Counted from the stretch's first letter, positions 24,241 through 37,000 are shown. The stretch is DNA of 64,000 bases from Caenorhabditis remanei (GCF_010183535.1 NC_071333.1:124001-188000), one strand, 5' to 3'. The notes: a model not told the origin generated them from the letters alone. Numbers and translations: made by a program.

Positions 24241-25253
24241 AGAAGTAGAGTATTTCAGGAGAACTAGATAGTTGGGAACTCCTGGAAGATGTTTTTAGAT
24301 ATACAGACAATTTTTGATAAAATTCTCAATAAGAATAACGGATAGTAAGGAAAAGTCTCAATTAAAATAAGAGAAGTTAACATGAAGACTGCTTCCGAGC
24401 AGTTTTTGTAAGGTAACCAGGCTGTCTGCTCTACATTTGGAAGACCATCCACATGGCTTTCCTTAAAAACATGAGAATTCAATTATCCCCGTTCTTTATC
24501 ATTTCCGCGTGTGTCCGTATGGCTCAGTTAGTTACAAAGACGGATGCAGCGCTGTAGGGCACTAATTCGACTTAGTTTTGACGTTACTTAATCACTATAT
24601 CAATTTTGAGACCCCAGGACACTAAGGTACCGGCTATTTAAAAACCGGGCATGGCAAAACCGCATATTTGAAGAACCAGGGTGCAATCGCGAATGCGACA
24701 ATCCTTATCTTATTTTGAACTTTCCAGATCTTGTTTTTTCAACAAAAAGTTGAAAAAACAAAAAAGTCTCAACACCTAATCATGCGAAGGTCGTTTTCAG
24801 AGTTGCAGGATACTGATCTTCAACTTTAAAATTATAAAACCCGCCTGCTCATACGTTGCTTCCTTAAATCAACCTCCCATTTCTTATATTTTTTCTCCGT
24901 ATCAAATCCCCACAATTATGTACCACACTGTCGGATTCGTTTTTTTTCATGAACTATCTTTGACCTTGCCCCACCCCTTAATGATGGCTCCCTCTTACTC
25001 TTCCGTGGTTAACTATGAACTCTCGCTGGCTCTCGCAACCTGTATCTTGCTCATAAACTATCCCTAATACAGTTCTGCCCCTTCAACGCACATCTTCCTC
25101 TCGCTCTTCATTAATGTCATTTTTAAAACGGATACCCTACACAACAAGTATTTTTTAGATCATTTGCTTTTAATTTTTACTTTTTTGACAAGCGAAACTC
25201 ATTTTAAATTCATCAAGAAGTGTTTCTTATTATTCAAGATCAAATTTTCCAGA
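24241..25253. other. intergenic / upstream of the membrane-protein gene
   Basis: No coding exon recognised. A TGGCTCAGTTAG word at 24519 resembles a tRNA A-box, but no complete cloverleaf follows. A TTTCCAG acceptor lies directly before the next start codon. Confidence 0.4.
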
Positions 25254-27113
25254 ATGACTCATTCTCAACTTCTGGCCATTCTGCTTATGCTGCTCGCAGC
25301 CATTGCTACTGCAATCATCATCACCCCCGAATCGAAAGTAAGAGTTTCTAACAGTTTTAAAAACAAATGAGAAGTTCTTCTGAATTTCGAAGACAAAATG
25401 GGAAATCTTGAAGCCCTTTAAACCAGTTTAAATATTGCAGTACCACCCGTGGCACATCTACACCAAAAGAAACATTACCCTTATGGAGAAATCTGGACCC
25501 AACGGAGCTGCACCATCAAGAAAATTCACTTGTATTCGGTCAGTTTGTCTTAACATTAAATGGGAACTAGTAATGCAGTAGAATAGGGATTTCGGAAGAG
25601 TTACAACTTTAGGAACATGAGTGAGGTTTTAAGACTATGGTATCCGGAAAGATAACTTGTCAGTACTTATGTAGAAAAATGGAGGGGTACTGGTCACTGT
25701 GGAGTTGAGTTACGGTAGTGATGAGTCAGGTCATTGTGAATATGGCTTACTGTACTAATGAGACAGGTCATTATGGAGAATGGTTACTGCAGTGATAGGT
25801 CGTATTATTGTTGAGATGGGTTACAGTAGTGATGAGTCAGGTCATTGCAGGTATGGGTTACTGTAGTGATGAGTCATGTTATTGTAGGGATCGGTTACTG
25901 TAGCGATAAGTCGTGTCATTCTAGAAATGGGTTACTGTAGTGATTAAGCATGTTATTGTAGAGATGTGTTACTGTAGTGATGAGTCAGGTCATCGTGAAT
26001 ATGGCTTACTGTACTGATGAGTCAGGTTATTATGGAGAATGATTACTGTAGTGATCAGTCGTGTTATTGTTGAGATGAGTTACTGTAGTGATGCGCCAGG
26101 TCATTGTAGAGATGGATTGCTGTAGTGATTAGTCAGGTCATTGAAGAGATGGGTTACTGTAATGATGAGTCAGGTCATTGTTGTGATGGGTTACTGTAGT
26201 GAAAAGTCGTGTTATTCTAGAAATGGGTTACTGTAGTGTCGAATGTTCATATTTCAGAGGCGAAATCTGCTCAGTCTACCTGAAAATCCATTACGACATC
26301 ACATTCCTTTCAAATCTTACAATCGATGTTAACGATGGGAAAAAGGAAATTGGATTCGTTAAGGTGCAGAATCGCTTTTTCCAAGCGGTTCCAGTGAAAC
26401 TTGGAGTGCACCGTTTCAGCTGGAAATTCCGGGTATCAACAGGACAACTCGTTCGCATACCATTTGAAGTTCACGTCAACCGCGGTATCCCTGCAAGCCA
26501 CATGTTCCATTTTCAAATGATCGAACCAACCACCGAACAGTTTCATCAAAAACCGAGTCTGTTGCTCAGATTCGTCGAGCATCTAGCAGACGGAGTGCAT
26601 GAGAACCCTCACCGCTTTACTGTCCGTGCGATAAACTTTAAAAACAACACAACTCGGATCAGATTATTTCATAATGGTGTGAAGAAGTGCAACAACACGG
26701 ACATCAACCGAATATATGTGGCAATGACGGGACAGCCAGGAAGAAAGAAGATAACCAAAGAACTTACTGAAACTATGACCGATCTGTTCAACATTCAATC
26801 GATTCGTCTTGTTATAAAGGAGTGCCACGTGTTCAATCCCTTCATCACCCATGCTCCAATTTCCTCTACTGCTACTCCAAACACAACCGTCCCGGCCTCC
26901 CCATCAACCCTTGCTTTCCGTATCCTGGATGACATTGAGACCTCAAAGCTGATTGAATTGTTGCTCATCATCATTGTGGTTGTAGTCGCTGCTTTTGTAC
27001 TCCTTGGATGGTGTCTTCAGAGAGTTTTCCAAAAGCGATCTTCCCCTCAAGCAACTGCAAAAAACTTCATCCGGGACAATGTCTGGCCAGCAATGATTGA
27101 GATGGATGCATAG
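25254..27113 (+). CDS. type I membrane glycoprotein, nematode family not recognised
   Basis: Exons 25254-25337, 25441-25538 and 26258-27113 join in phase to give 345 residues. The start follows TTTTCCAGA by one base, typical of SL1 trans-splicing. Residues about 5-23 (QLLAILLMLLAAIATAIII) form a signal peptide. The ectodomain (about 24-290) has several N-glycosylation sites (NITL, NLTI, NNTT) and a Ser/Thr/Pro-rich stalk before the membrane. A single transmembrane helix (LLLIIIVVVVAAFVLLGW, about 295-313) is followed by a 30-residue cytoplasmic tail with basic residues (RVFQKRSS). No known extracellular domain was recognised. Intron 2 (719 bp) is largely a minisatellite. A decayed copy of the 3' end lies at 41.87 kb. 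Confidence 0.75.
25690..26245. repeat. about 37-bp minisatellite inside intron 2
   Basis: Around a dozen diverged units built on GGTTACTGTAGTGATGAG followed by TCAGGTCATTGTAGAGATG. The same unit occurs at 41340-41830 (same orientation) and 44120-44330 (inverted), and single core words occur at 447 and 5990. Confidence 0.85.
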
Positions 27114-27130
27114 GAGCAGAGACTTTATTC

Positions 27131-27137
27131 TGAATAA
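27131..27137 (+). terminator. polyadenylation signal of the membrane-protein gene
   Basis: TGAATAAAG about 18 bases after the stop codon; the same arrangement is kept in the decayed copy near 41991. Confidence 0.6.
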
Positions 27138-27139
27138 AG

Positions 27140-29530
27140 TAAGTATAGGAAATACCTTTGAATTCTAACTTTTTCAAACCTCCAAACTTTAGAAATGGGA
27201 ATCCCAAGATACCTGAATACAATTTTTTTTCCAGATAATCTTCAAGGACCGTTCAAATCCCATCTTCGAGACTTTTTTCTTTCGAATGCTTCAATCTACT
27301 TCAATGATAATTTCTTTTTCCTGCCCTCTCAGAATTTTTCCTATTCATTCGCCCAATTTCCCCCTTTTTTTGTTAAAGCGTCTTTTCTGTCCTACCTCCT
27401 TCTCCTGGTATTCCCATTCCATCCCTCGTGTTTTTTTGTCATTTTTTGTAAACACTCAACCAATTTGAAAAGAGGGAAAGGGGAAATGGCGCACCGTAAC
27501 AAACATATTGTATGCTCCCAGCGGTGAATGGGTTGTGTAGAAACAAACATGAATACTGTAAAGACATGCCGTTAGATTTGGAACTGAAACTGGTGGTGTT
27601 ACAATCAAATCCTGTTGAAAGAATGAGTATCAGGTTATTTTCTAGTTCACTGTTTTGTAGATAAACATGTTGAAGTCATCGGACAGGAAATCTCTGATAA
27701 AATGTTGTTTCTTCCCACTTCTGCTTCCACAAGATAACATAGTGAATCAGAAAGAAATGAGATATGGTGAGAGAGGTTACGGTTGTAGACTTGAGGAATA
27801 ACACAAAGTAAGATTTATTGGAGAAAAAACTTCAACTCAGGTAAAATAAAAGGTATATAAATATTAGAACGAAGATAAACCTAGAGTGTTGAACATTAAA
27901 AAAAATTAAATGAGTTATTGAACCCGGTACATATATAGAATCGGTTTTTTGTTGATAAACTTCATTTTCTCTCCCTACTATTCAACCTTTTCTTAGAAAT
28001 GAGAACAATGTACTATCAAAAATTGAAATAGGCCTGTTTCAATTTGGTCTGGACCTTTCTTTTTACAGTTTTCTCTCTTTCTCTCGTAATTACTATACCA
28101 TTGCTTGTCAGTAACTATTTCGTGCACACCTGCAACGAATAGTCTCGATGACCGGAGTTATGAGACGTCTGGTGACCTTTTTCCGTTTATAATGTGTGAA
28201 TGATTGGAACAGTTAGGAGAGATCAGATGGAAATATGGATGGGCCGGGTAAAAAAGGAACACGACCTTACCTACTCCAAAGTTAAATATGCATTTTTAAT
28301 TCGATGCTCAACAAGGAGCGTTTCGAAAAATCTTCGAAAACGAGGGCTACCTCTTCTGGGGATAAAAATTTACAGCTGGCTTTCACAAACAGATAGTCAC
28401 TGTCGGTCGGTGTATTCAAAAATTCATCATCATACTGAAAGGAAAGTCAGTGAACGCTTCAAGAATGAAATTTGGTGTATACCCTATATAACTATGTAGC
28501 TAAAAATAGAGATTTCGATCTGATGATTTCCTACACCTCAACTTTGAAATATACGTCTACAATTTCAATGCACTCTCCAATTTCAGCAATGACATTTTCT
28601 TTCCTATTTCTCATCCCATCCTTATCACATTTTTATTACTGTGACAAAAGACATCAATCCAGAGTCATTTTTCAACCGCCTTTGTGCTTTATTACTTTTA
28701 TGTTCTAACATTTAAGCGACTATCATGCTCTTGGCTGCTTTTTTATATCTTTTTGTGGTTGTGTACTCTCTCCAGCTCCACCAGCTCCTCAATTTGAATC
28801 TTGTTAATTTTGGCGATGAATGATAAAGGAGGGAACAGAAACAATTGGGTTGAGGGAATAAACTTGAATTGGACATATCTAGTTGATAACGTATAGTTTT
28901 AAATGAAACTTTGTGGATTATGGATTTTGGGATATCCTGATTTGATACCAAAATCTAGAGCAATACTCAACATTCCAGTCTTAAATTGTAATTGATCGTT
29001 TTTTAGCTCTTACCCAAGATTGTTGTTTTCCTTGTTCTTGTTTCTCAATTTTTGTCGTCTGATAACCCTACGTTTCGCTTATTTTTTGAATATGTGATAT
29101 CCTTATGTTCATCTTTTTTTATTGTTTTCAGTTTCTCTCATTTGACACATTTCTCAATATCATCGGTTAGCCTCCGTCAGCGACTCAATGTTAGCCCATT
29201 CATCCCCACATCCCTATGATGATTTTCTGATCTCCGGACTATTGATGCTTGGAGGTGGGCGGAGCTTCTCTCGTCGTCTACGTCTCTCTGCTTCATGGGT
29301 CCTGTGCATCAAGTACGCTCTCTACCCACTAGTACAGTCAGGCGTTTATTACGCAACACTATCAACACCCGCTTCTTTCTCTCCCTCCCTTTCTGCTTCC
29401 AACTGTTGCGTTCGATATGGATACCCTTCGGGGGTGGGTTGGTAGCATCTCTCTTTTTCTCTTTCTTTTAATATAGCTTTGATGTGTTTTGTACTTTCCT
29501 AGTCTGTTTATCTGTAAAGTTCTCTCTTTG
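27140..29530. other. intergenic, no gene recognised
   Basis: AT-rich with pyrimidine-rich patches. An open frame at 28200-28499 (+, 99 codons) has no recognisable domain and unusual composition, and is not called. The piece 27140-27290 is also present in the decayed copy at 41.99-42.15 kb. Confidence 0.4.
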
Positions 29531-29531
29531 T

Positions 29532-29621
29532 CGATGAGTTATGAAGATTTTTACGAGGGGATCACTTTTGACTTCTGCAGCTCTAGCACGATACTCAATG
29601 GTTGAGAAGCCAATTCCACAT
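29532..29621. repeat. 90-bp dispersed repeat shared with 52238-52330
   Basis: Both copies have GATGAGTTATGA-GATTT, CACTTTTGACTTCTG or TACTTTTGACTTCTG, AGCTCTAGCACGAT-CTCA and GTTGA-AAGC-AATTC. No coding potential. Confidence 0.6.
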
Positions 29622-30039
29622 GGCTTTTCACACACTCTCTCACTTTCTACCTTGGAAGAGGGGGGGGGGCTTATTCTTTGTGTCTCTCCCTCACACACCC
29701 TCTCTCACTCTGAATCCTATCCTCCACGCCTATCCTCAATGAGGTGCCTATCCTTAGTGTTTATCATTAATGAGGTGCCTATCCTTAAAAAAGTACCCAT
29801 CCATTTTTTGGAAAATCAGTCAGTCAGAGACTGGGTGGGTGTCGAACCTGCGGAAGGGAATCGACCGCATATGAAAAAGGCCCTTCGCACGGAAAGATAG
29901 TGGTAAGTGTAAACAATAGGGATAATTGGAGATAAACCATTTTGCGCACTGACAGCAACAACAGAATAATAAAAGAATGACATGAGCGTTGCCCTGTCAC
30001 AATAGATACCGAGCGCCCCCGCCGGTCGCGCTGGGCGCC

Positions 30040-30390
30040 GCGGTTCCCTCGCCGAGCGCGCTCACTGTGTGCCCTTGCTGGTCGTCCTGTCACAGGTAAA
30101 GCGCTGTAGGCGAGTGGTAGGCGAGCGGTAGCTGAAGGCCCGCTGACAGGCGAATGGCATGTGAATGGTGGGCGAACACCGCAAGTAGGTGAATAGTACG
30201 CGAGCGACATATTGGTGTTTTTAGGTGGAAGCGGTGGTAGCTGAAAGGTAGGCGAGCGATAGTCGAAGAGCGGCGATAGACGAACGGCAGCTATGTGATA
30301 TTTTAATATCGCGGAAAAGTGAATGATAGCTGAATGATATTCGAATACCGCGGATAGATGAATGATTGCTGAATGATCTTTTCTTTCACA
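30040..30390. repeat. GC-rich degenerate tandem repeat (GGTAGGCGAGCGGTAGCTGA type)
   Basis: Short units with GGCGAGCGGTAG, GGCGAATGGCAT, GGTGAATAGTA, GACGAACGGCAGC and GTGAATGATAGCTGAATGA follow one another. An open frame on the minus strand (29824-30456) arises from this periodicity and is not considered a gene. The GTCACAGGTAAAGCGCTGTAGG part is present in inverted orientation at 32335-32405. Confidence 0.6.
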
Positions 30391-33300
30391 TAGAAGAAAA
30401 AAATCTTGGTTCGGCGTATCTAATTTGACAGTTTGTAACTGGAATGAGATAATCAAGCCCGAAAACAGTCTTTGACCTAATTTCTGTAAATATTCATGTC
30501 TTGATTCTCACTATTTCCTGACCATGTCCTTCTTCTCTTGAACCCTTTAACACATTCTCCATATTCTCTGAAGCTCCAAAGCGAGTTTTCAGGTGAATGC
30601 TGTTGTTAATTATGAAACAAACTTGGTCTTCCAGTTTCTTTCTCGTGAGAATCAGAAAGATTTAATCTGTTATGTGAAGATACCGTAACCCAAACTTCTT
30701 CGGAGAAGACTTCCAACGTTTCGAAAATAATTCATTCCATTCCGAAATCAATGAAAGAGTTTTTCGAGCAAACTAAGTGAACTCGTTCATACTTTAGAAT
30801 TATGTAATTCTTTTTATACGGTATGGAACTGAATGGACAGCAGACGTTGTGAAGGTTAACCAACGAGAGAGTTCGTGTGAGAATGAAACTTGGCCAAATG
30901 CATGTACTCGTTCTATTTCTTACAAATATCATCTCAAACTGTCCTTTTAGTTCAAGGATTCATCCATTTTCTCTTTTTTGAGCTTTAACGCGTCAAAACT
31001 CAATTTTAGAGAAATAAGGCAACCACACTCCATTGACACGCATTAGAGAGAGGGGACGCAGGCACTGCGGCCGCGTCGGAGTTTTAAATAATAATTAATT
31101 TTTTCCCATTTTCTCGCTTGTTTCTTGTGTTTCTCACCGAAATCTTTTGGTATTTTGTGCTTTTCCGAAAAGTTAAACTACGGCAGAACTACTTTTTCTA
31201 AAATTATTTGCAAAATATTGCGTAAAACTATATTTTAACTGAAAATAGCTGCGCGTTGCAATAATTTTTTAAAAAAATGCAAAAATGGGAACTGTGCGCT
31301 GCTACTAATCTGGTTATTTTTAGTTCTAATCGGAAGCTTAATTACTTTTCAGGTGGATCGGTAAGTGAGGTAAGTTAGTTTTCGGAGAATTAAAAACAAC
31401 CAGAGACGAGCGATTAACAAAACCGCACAGTGCATTAATTTCGATGTTAATTTCTGACTGCTAACGATAACCTTTGACGAACTTCAACTATTTATAATCA
31501 TTCCTGAAGGCATCAGGTGAAAATGACATGTTTGGTTAAAAACTGCTTTTGATTTAGTCGAAAACTCTGACTTTTCGCTCAAAATCTGCCTTTTTCGAAA
31601 AAAATGACTGAAAAACACTCTGAAAATGCGTTAAATCTTTCGTTTTGAAAGAATTTAGCCAAATCTCAAATATTTTTCTCATTTGTAACTGGAAAAAACT
31701 TGGAAAGCGTTTAATTGTATCTGTTTTCGCATGAAAATTTCAAACATTTGTCTCAAAATTCTCAGTTTGGGTCGAAAATTGGCAATTCAGCGAAGATTAA
31801 AATTTTAAAGTCAAAAAAGAGTTGTAGGTGCTCATTTTTCACAGAAACATTTTTAATTCTGCCGTAGTTCACGTTCAGGAAAAGCCAAAATCATTAAAGA
31901 AATACTTTGATAACTAAAATACCTCCTTTTGTGTATTAATAGAGCAATTTAGAACAAAAACAGTGACCTCTTCACTCTTACTTTTTTTCGATGTATTCGT
32001 TTTTATTAGTAACACATTCTGAGGTATTTTGAGTTTCTGGAGTATTGACAGCATGGTGAAAAACATAAGAAATGAACCAGAAAGGAGAAAGTGCCTGGAT
32101 GGCTGGATAAAGGGAAGAGAGAACGAAGGAAAGGAAGTTTTAGGTTATTTCAGATATTACAAAAGGACCCAAGGAACGAAAAAAGCAGGAAAATGTGCTG
32201 AAATTATGTAATTCTTGTAGGGAATATTCCTTAATAAGACCCATAGTGGAGGGGAACCGCTGCCCAAAAATTGAAAAATGGAGCGCTGGTAGCTTACTGG
32301 TAGGCCGCCCACAGACGTGTGCGTTGTTCCCCCTTCGCCTGCCAGCGGTCGGCAGTTAACTTACCGCTTGCCTATCGCGCTTTACCTGTGGTGGGGTCTC
32401 TGCTTCTCTCATAAGAGACGCTTTTCTCGTCGGTGCCCCACTCCCTCGAATATTTCTTTGCGTCTCTCATGCCAAGTGCGTCTCTCGTCTCGGCTCCCTT
32501 TCTCTCTACGTCTCTCGCCAAATTTCATTGCGACCCGCTCTCTCGGGTTCTGAAGGCGCCCATGAAACGTCTAAGTGTGGTTTAAACACCCTAGCGCGAC
32601 TCAAACCCTGAAAAGATGCTGTGGAATCAAGACATTTTTCAACTCAACCAAATTTATTGATGGCAAATTATAAGTTTCTTGGTGTTGTGTGGTGTGTATG
32701 AAGGGAGTCCCCATCCTGCTTTTTTCTGCCGTCTTTCTTCCAATATTATCTTTATTTCTCAGCGTCCCTCACTCTTCCACACTCTCTCTTTCTTCCAACT
32801 GACTCCTTTCTTTACTGTTTTTTTGTTGGTAAAAGCGGGTATTTTTGACTTTTCAAACTGGAACAAATGGAAGCTTTTGTTTTTTGAGTTGATAAGATGT
32901 TGAGAGTTCAAGTTTAAGACCCAAATTATTATTTGAAATTAGTTTTTTGTTGAGACAAATGAAGTTTTTAAGACGTCGTTTGGAATAACTGAAATGGTCA
33001 CTTCGAAACTGATTACGAATCAAAGAATCAAAATTTTGAGATTTTGAGAAATGTCTGAAACTTTGGTATAAAGCTGACTTAATTTTTGAAATTCAGAAGC
33101 TAAAATCTTCAAAGACATTTCCATCGGAGACTGAGAAAAAAATGTGAATAAAAACTATGTGAAAAAGATTATTTATTCTAAAGTTGTAATTTTTAATGAT
33201 GATTTGTAAAAAAAAAAATCTTGACACATCTTTTGATATGTCTATTGGAGTTGTTATTTACTTCCCAAAAAAGTCTCATAAAATTCTGAAAACGCACGAT

Positions 33301-33818
33301 GTATTGGCTCGCTGAGTTTCCATCTAGACTGGTTTATTTTAGAAAAGTAAAAAATTTCGCCCAAATTTCAGTCTTGAAAAGTTCCGAGAGGAGTCTCCAA
33401 CTACACAAAATACGCAAATTTCCTCAGACCAACGATTCCATTGAAAATGCAATTACTTCAATGTTGACTTTTCTCTGGAAGTGTCATTTTTCAATTTTTT
33501 TTGATTTCGAAAGGGATTTTCATATACTGATCAATTACAAAAGCTTACCTTCCAGACACAAAAATACCAAATTTGAATTGGAATCCAAACTTCCAAATTC
33601 CTAATAAAAGGTTTCACCGGCTTCACGTAAAGACTTGTAACTACTGTGTTCTTAAACTTTTTGAATCTATATTTTGAGCTCTATTTGGTCTGAATTTAGA
33701 ATCCTTGAATTTTCTTTATTATATTCTAAATCATTTTTCTTTTCTCATTTGTTTTTTTCCTGCTCGACATCAAAATTCCTCCAAAATCATCTAATTCCTC
33801 CATTCCAGATCCCTCAAA
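30391..33818. other. intergenic, no gene recognised
   Basis: AT-rich. At 32335-32405 lies an inverted copy of the 30.09-kb repeat (CGCTTGCCTATCGCGCTTTACCTGTGG side). From 32395 to 32545 CGTCTCT words recur at least six times (TGCGTCTCTCA, GTGCGTCTCTCG, TACGTCTCTCG), similar to the cluster at 16.3-16.6 kb. Confidence 0.4.
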
Positions 33819-36800
33819 ATGTCCCAACAAAACAACCATCGCCCTCCAAAAACCGGTCCAGTTGCTCCAACACCAACGAGTTCTCGTCCAGGAGCTTCAC
33901 CTCCAGATACTCCTTCTCCAGATGCTCCTTCTCCTGTTGCTCCATCAAATGCGAATCCCGTCGCAAGGATTCGGAATTCGACGATGATGAGTCCCAGAGG
34001 CTCCAGTTCATCTATGTCTTCAGATTATTTGGAACAAGAAGCAGATGGTAAGGATTTTGAATCTGTGAAAAAAAAAACTGATTTTGCAAAATTTCAGAAC
34101 TACCAAACATCAACATCTCTGAAGAACCAACTTCTAAGAAGCCAAGGAAATCTATCCTCAAAAAATTCGATGATGGTGTGGAATATGATGTTCCAGGAGT
34201 TCCAAGCTCATCTTCTCGAAGACTTCATTATGTTGATGTCCCTAATGGTGCGAATGTTTTGTATGTTTCTATTACTTCTCACGGAGACAATCTATCCTGT
34301 AATTTTCAGATCTGACAGTACCAACAAGCGAAAGATGGAGGTCATCGTTGAATCATGTGTGCAAAGCTTCTGTCCGAAGGGAGCAACAGGACAGGTGAGA
34401 TTTTGAATTTTTAGGGGTGAAAGGAGAAGGCGGGGCTTAAAGGCAACCACTGTAGACTCCACTTTCTCAGTTTTTCAATCGCGAATTATTTGGCCCTGTC
34501 GGGTCTATGGTGGCTTAAGCCTGTGATTGAGGCCATAGCCAAGGTTTTTTTCTGTAAAATTGTGTTAAATTAGCTTTTCTCTTCAGTCCGGATGTTGTTT
34601 GCAACAGAAAGACATTGGTTAATGCAAGAAACATGAGGATCGATCTGTTCCTCGAATCTTTGTTATAATCATGTCCTTCCTTTAGATCAGCATCAAAAGT
34701 TTATCACTGGACTCATCCTTATACCTAATTTCTAATTTCAGGCTGTCGCAGAACTCGCTGCCTTCCCGACACTTACCAGAGACGTCGTTATTGTGTCAAT
34801 CGGAAAGTATGCTATGGAAATGGCTGAGGGAGCAATTGAGAACTTGGGAATGTTCAATATTTTGAAGACTTTTGTCTTTGCGGGACCCAACGCAAAGAAG
34901 ACTAGGGAGAGGTGCCAGTTTTTCAATGCCCCAAAGAACTTCGAGGCTTCCTGTTTTGCAAAGAACTATGTCAATCCGACGGATAGAGTGATTGAGGAGC
35001 TCCAGAAATATGATGAACAATACCACGAGGAGTGCGATAATACCGATGAAATCATAAAAATGTATCCCAAGTTCATCTTCTTGGTCTCTCAAGGAGGGGA
35101 AGACTACTTCTTCTCTCCGAGGGAACCCGTGGTGAAAGGAGAAGATAGATTACTGTTGGAGGAGAAAGTGAAAATCGTCAGCAAATTCAAGGATCACTGT
35201 GCCACCAAGGAGCAGTTGGCAGTCGTTCGGAAGATCCTCTCAAGAGTGAAAGCAGGAGGAATTATCAACTACATCAAGGTATGTGTGTTGTTCGGATGTC
35301 CTAAGACATTTATTTTTTTCAGAATGGATATTGCCATGGATTCTACATGCCCGAGTCCTTGGACGACGAGATGGCAGACATCTCGGGCGGTCCAACAATA
35401 TTCCCGGAATATGCTGAAGAAGAAGGTGCAGTGAAGAAGATTATGGAGAACCTCGGAATGGAAGAATCAGAGTTCGACGAATTTCAGTGGAGCCAGCTCG
35501 AAACTCCCAATGATTATTGTAAGTTTGTTTTTTCTGATTGTAAGGAGGAGAGGGGATACATATCCGGTCCGTTGTTTTCTTCAAATTTAATATATGAGGT
35601 GAAAATATACGAAAATGAAGATTTCGGCAGGTTCTCTGTCTGTGATCTACTACGGGTCTAATGGAAGATTGTTAATATGTGGCGGGCAAGGCTGAAGTAT
35701 TATAAAACGCTTTTCAAATCCAACCTCGAGTAGGTTGGTGATTTAAAATTCGCTGAGATCTGAATTTAGTTACATTTGCTTTGGTACAGTTCTTGCAACT
35801 GCGCTCCACCGAAACACCCTTGAAAAATTTCGCACACAACTTTCGTCTGTTTTGGTAGAGCTCGGTCGCAAGAAGCGTACCGTTGTAATATATCTCAAAT
35901 GATAATATTGAGTTTGAAGCCAGGCCCGCGTCGGTCCGTTTCGGCCCGGTTCACAAGTATGCACATAAATTTTGAAAAGGCTTTTGAGGTCTGACTGGCT
36001 TGAAATTCCATCAGTTGAACAGAAATGCTTTAGTCGCTTAGAGACTTTGGACGAATTGTAGATGAACTCGACATCAATGCCTCGAGTCAGTCACATTATA
36101 ACTAACACGTTTTACTATTCCCAAAACAAAATCGGTTTGCCGAGTTGCTACGCTGTTAGCACATACAAGACATCACGACAAAACTCATCTCTGAAAAATA
36201 TCATATTTCCAGATAACAGACCAGGATTGTATCGAAACCAGAACAAGATGATTGTTACTGTCCCTCTACTCTTTGATTCCATAAGCGAAAAGCTGTTACA
36301 CTATGACACCTCCTTTCCATTTGGTTATAAGAGAGGAACAACCAAGAATATTGGAAGATTGTTAACGGAGGTGTTGTGCTCTAAACACTTGGAAGACACT
36401 GAGTTGGCAAGAAACGCCACTAGTCCACTCCCCACGAAGTTTCCAATGGCTCTGATATGTGGTGGAGAAGTTGGACCGATGGATGCCAAGATAGAAGGAG
36501 AAGACTTCAAATCAACTACTCCTATTCAAGAGTTAATGTTGGATTGTTTGATGGCATTTGAAAAGAAAGAACCAGCATATGAATTTACATTCACATGTGC
36601 CTCCACTACCGGAGACGATGGAACAAGCTCCTTGTCGGGCCTCGTTATCTCAAATAAAGAAGTGAAAGAGATGAAGTATTTGAAGAAGAAAGGAAGAGAG
36701 ATCTACTACAGTGACCCCAATGAATTCTGGTGTCTATTCAGCAAATCAGAAAATCAGTTAGGGTTTAAGGGAGCCGTTGATATGGGGACGATTTTTATAG

Positions 36801-37000
36801 TGACTCTGGAGAAGTCATTTGAAAAGGAGAGGAAGAGATTCAAGGAGATGAATAAGATGACGGAGAGGGAGAAGATTGAGGCGGAGGAAAAAAGGAAACT
36901 GGATGAAATGGTGGCAGAGGCGAGAAGAAAGACACTGTTGGCGTCCGAGAAACATAGGAAAGAGAGGGAGTGGGAGAGGAAGAGGGAGATAAAAAAGTGA
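33819..37000 (+). CDS. diverged glycerate 2-kinase-like protein (DUF4147 + MOFRL), likely inactive paralogue
   Basis: Exons 33819-34047, 34098-34260, 34310-34394, 34742-35278, 35323-35518 and 36213-37000 join in phase for 665 residues; GLYCTK-type enzymes are about 520. Residues 1-70 are Pro/Ser-rich and disordered, with a basic KKPRKSILKKF near 92. Residues about 150-400 follow the glycerate kinase N-terminal domain: DVVIVSIGKYAMEMAEGA (173-190), FLVSQGGEDYFFSPREP (272-288) where the family has a Gly-rich SGGGSA-type loop, and LAVVRKILSRVKAGG (318-332). Residues about 420-600 follow the MOFRL domain: ALICGGEV (483-490), TTGDDGTSS where the family has a GTDG-D-GPT motif, and a final TIFIVTLE strand. 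The end (about 605-665) is a charged coiled coil. The changed loops suggest loss of catalysis, which is inferred. The start follows an acceptor-like TTCCAG. Confidence 0.72.
35921..35951. repeat. GGCCCG-rich dispersed repeat in intron 5
   Basis: GCCAGGCCCGCGTCGGTCCG and TCGGCCCGGTTC lie within the 694-bp intron and resemble the patches at 46, 15541, 40205 and 40442. Confidence 0.45.

Noticed and set aside
24512..24590. tRNA-like word TGGCTCAGTTAG followed by a weak B-box-like TAATTCGACTT
   Set aside because: No acceptor stem, anticodon arm or proper T-arm can be paired; the likeness is limited to short words.
28200..28499. 99-codon open frame (+), considered as a transposase fragment
   Set aside because: No transposase motif or terminal inverted repeats could be found, and composition is not clearly coding.
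29824..30456. 210-codon open frame on the minus strand
   Set aside because: It follows the period of a GC-rich tandem repeat and has no domain, start context or splice sites.
36062..36212. start of a separate gene at the ATG at 36062
   Set aside because: A good ATTTCCAG acceptor at 36212 joins the following MOFRL-like part in phase to the upstream exons, and the first 50 codons have no likeness to the family.
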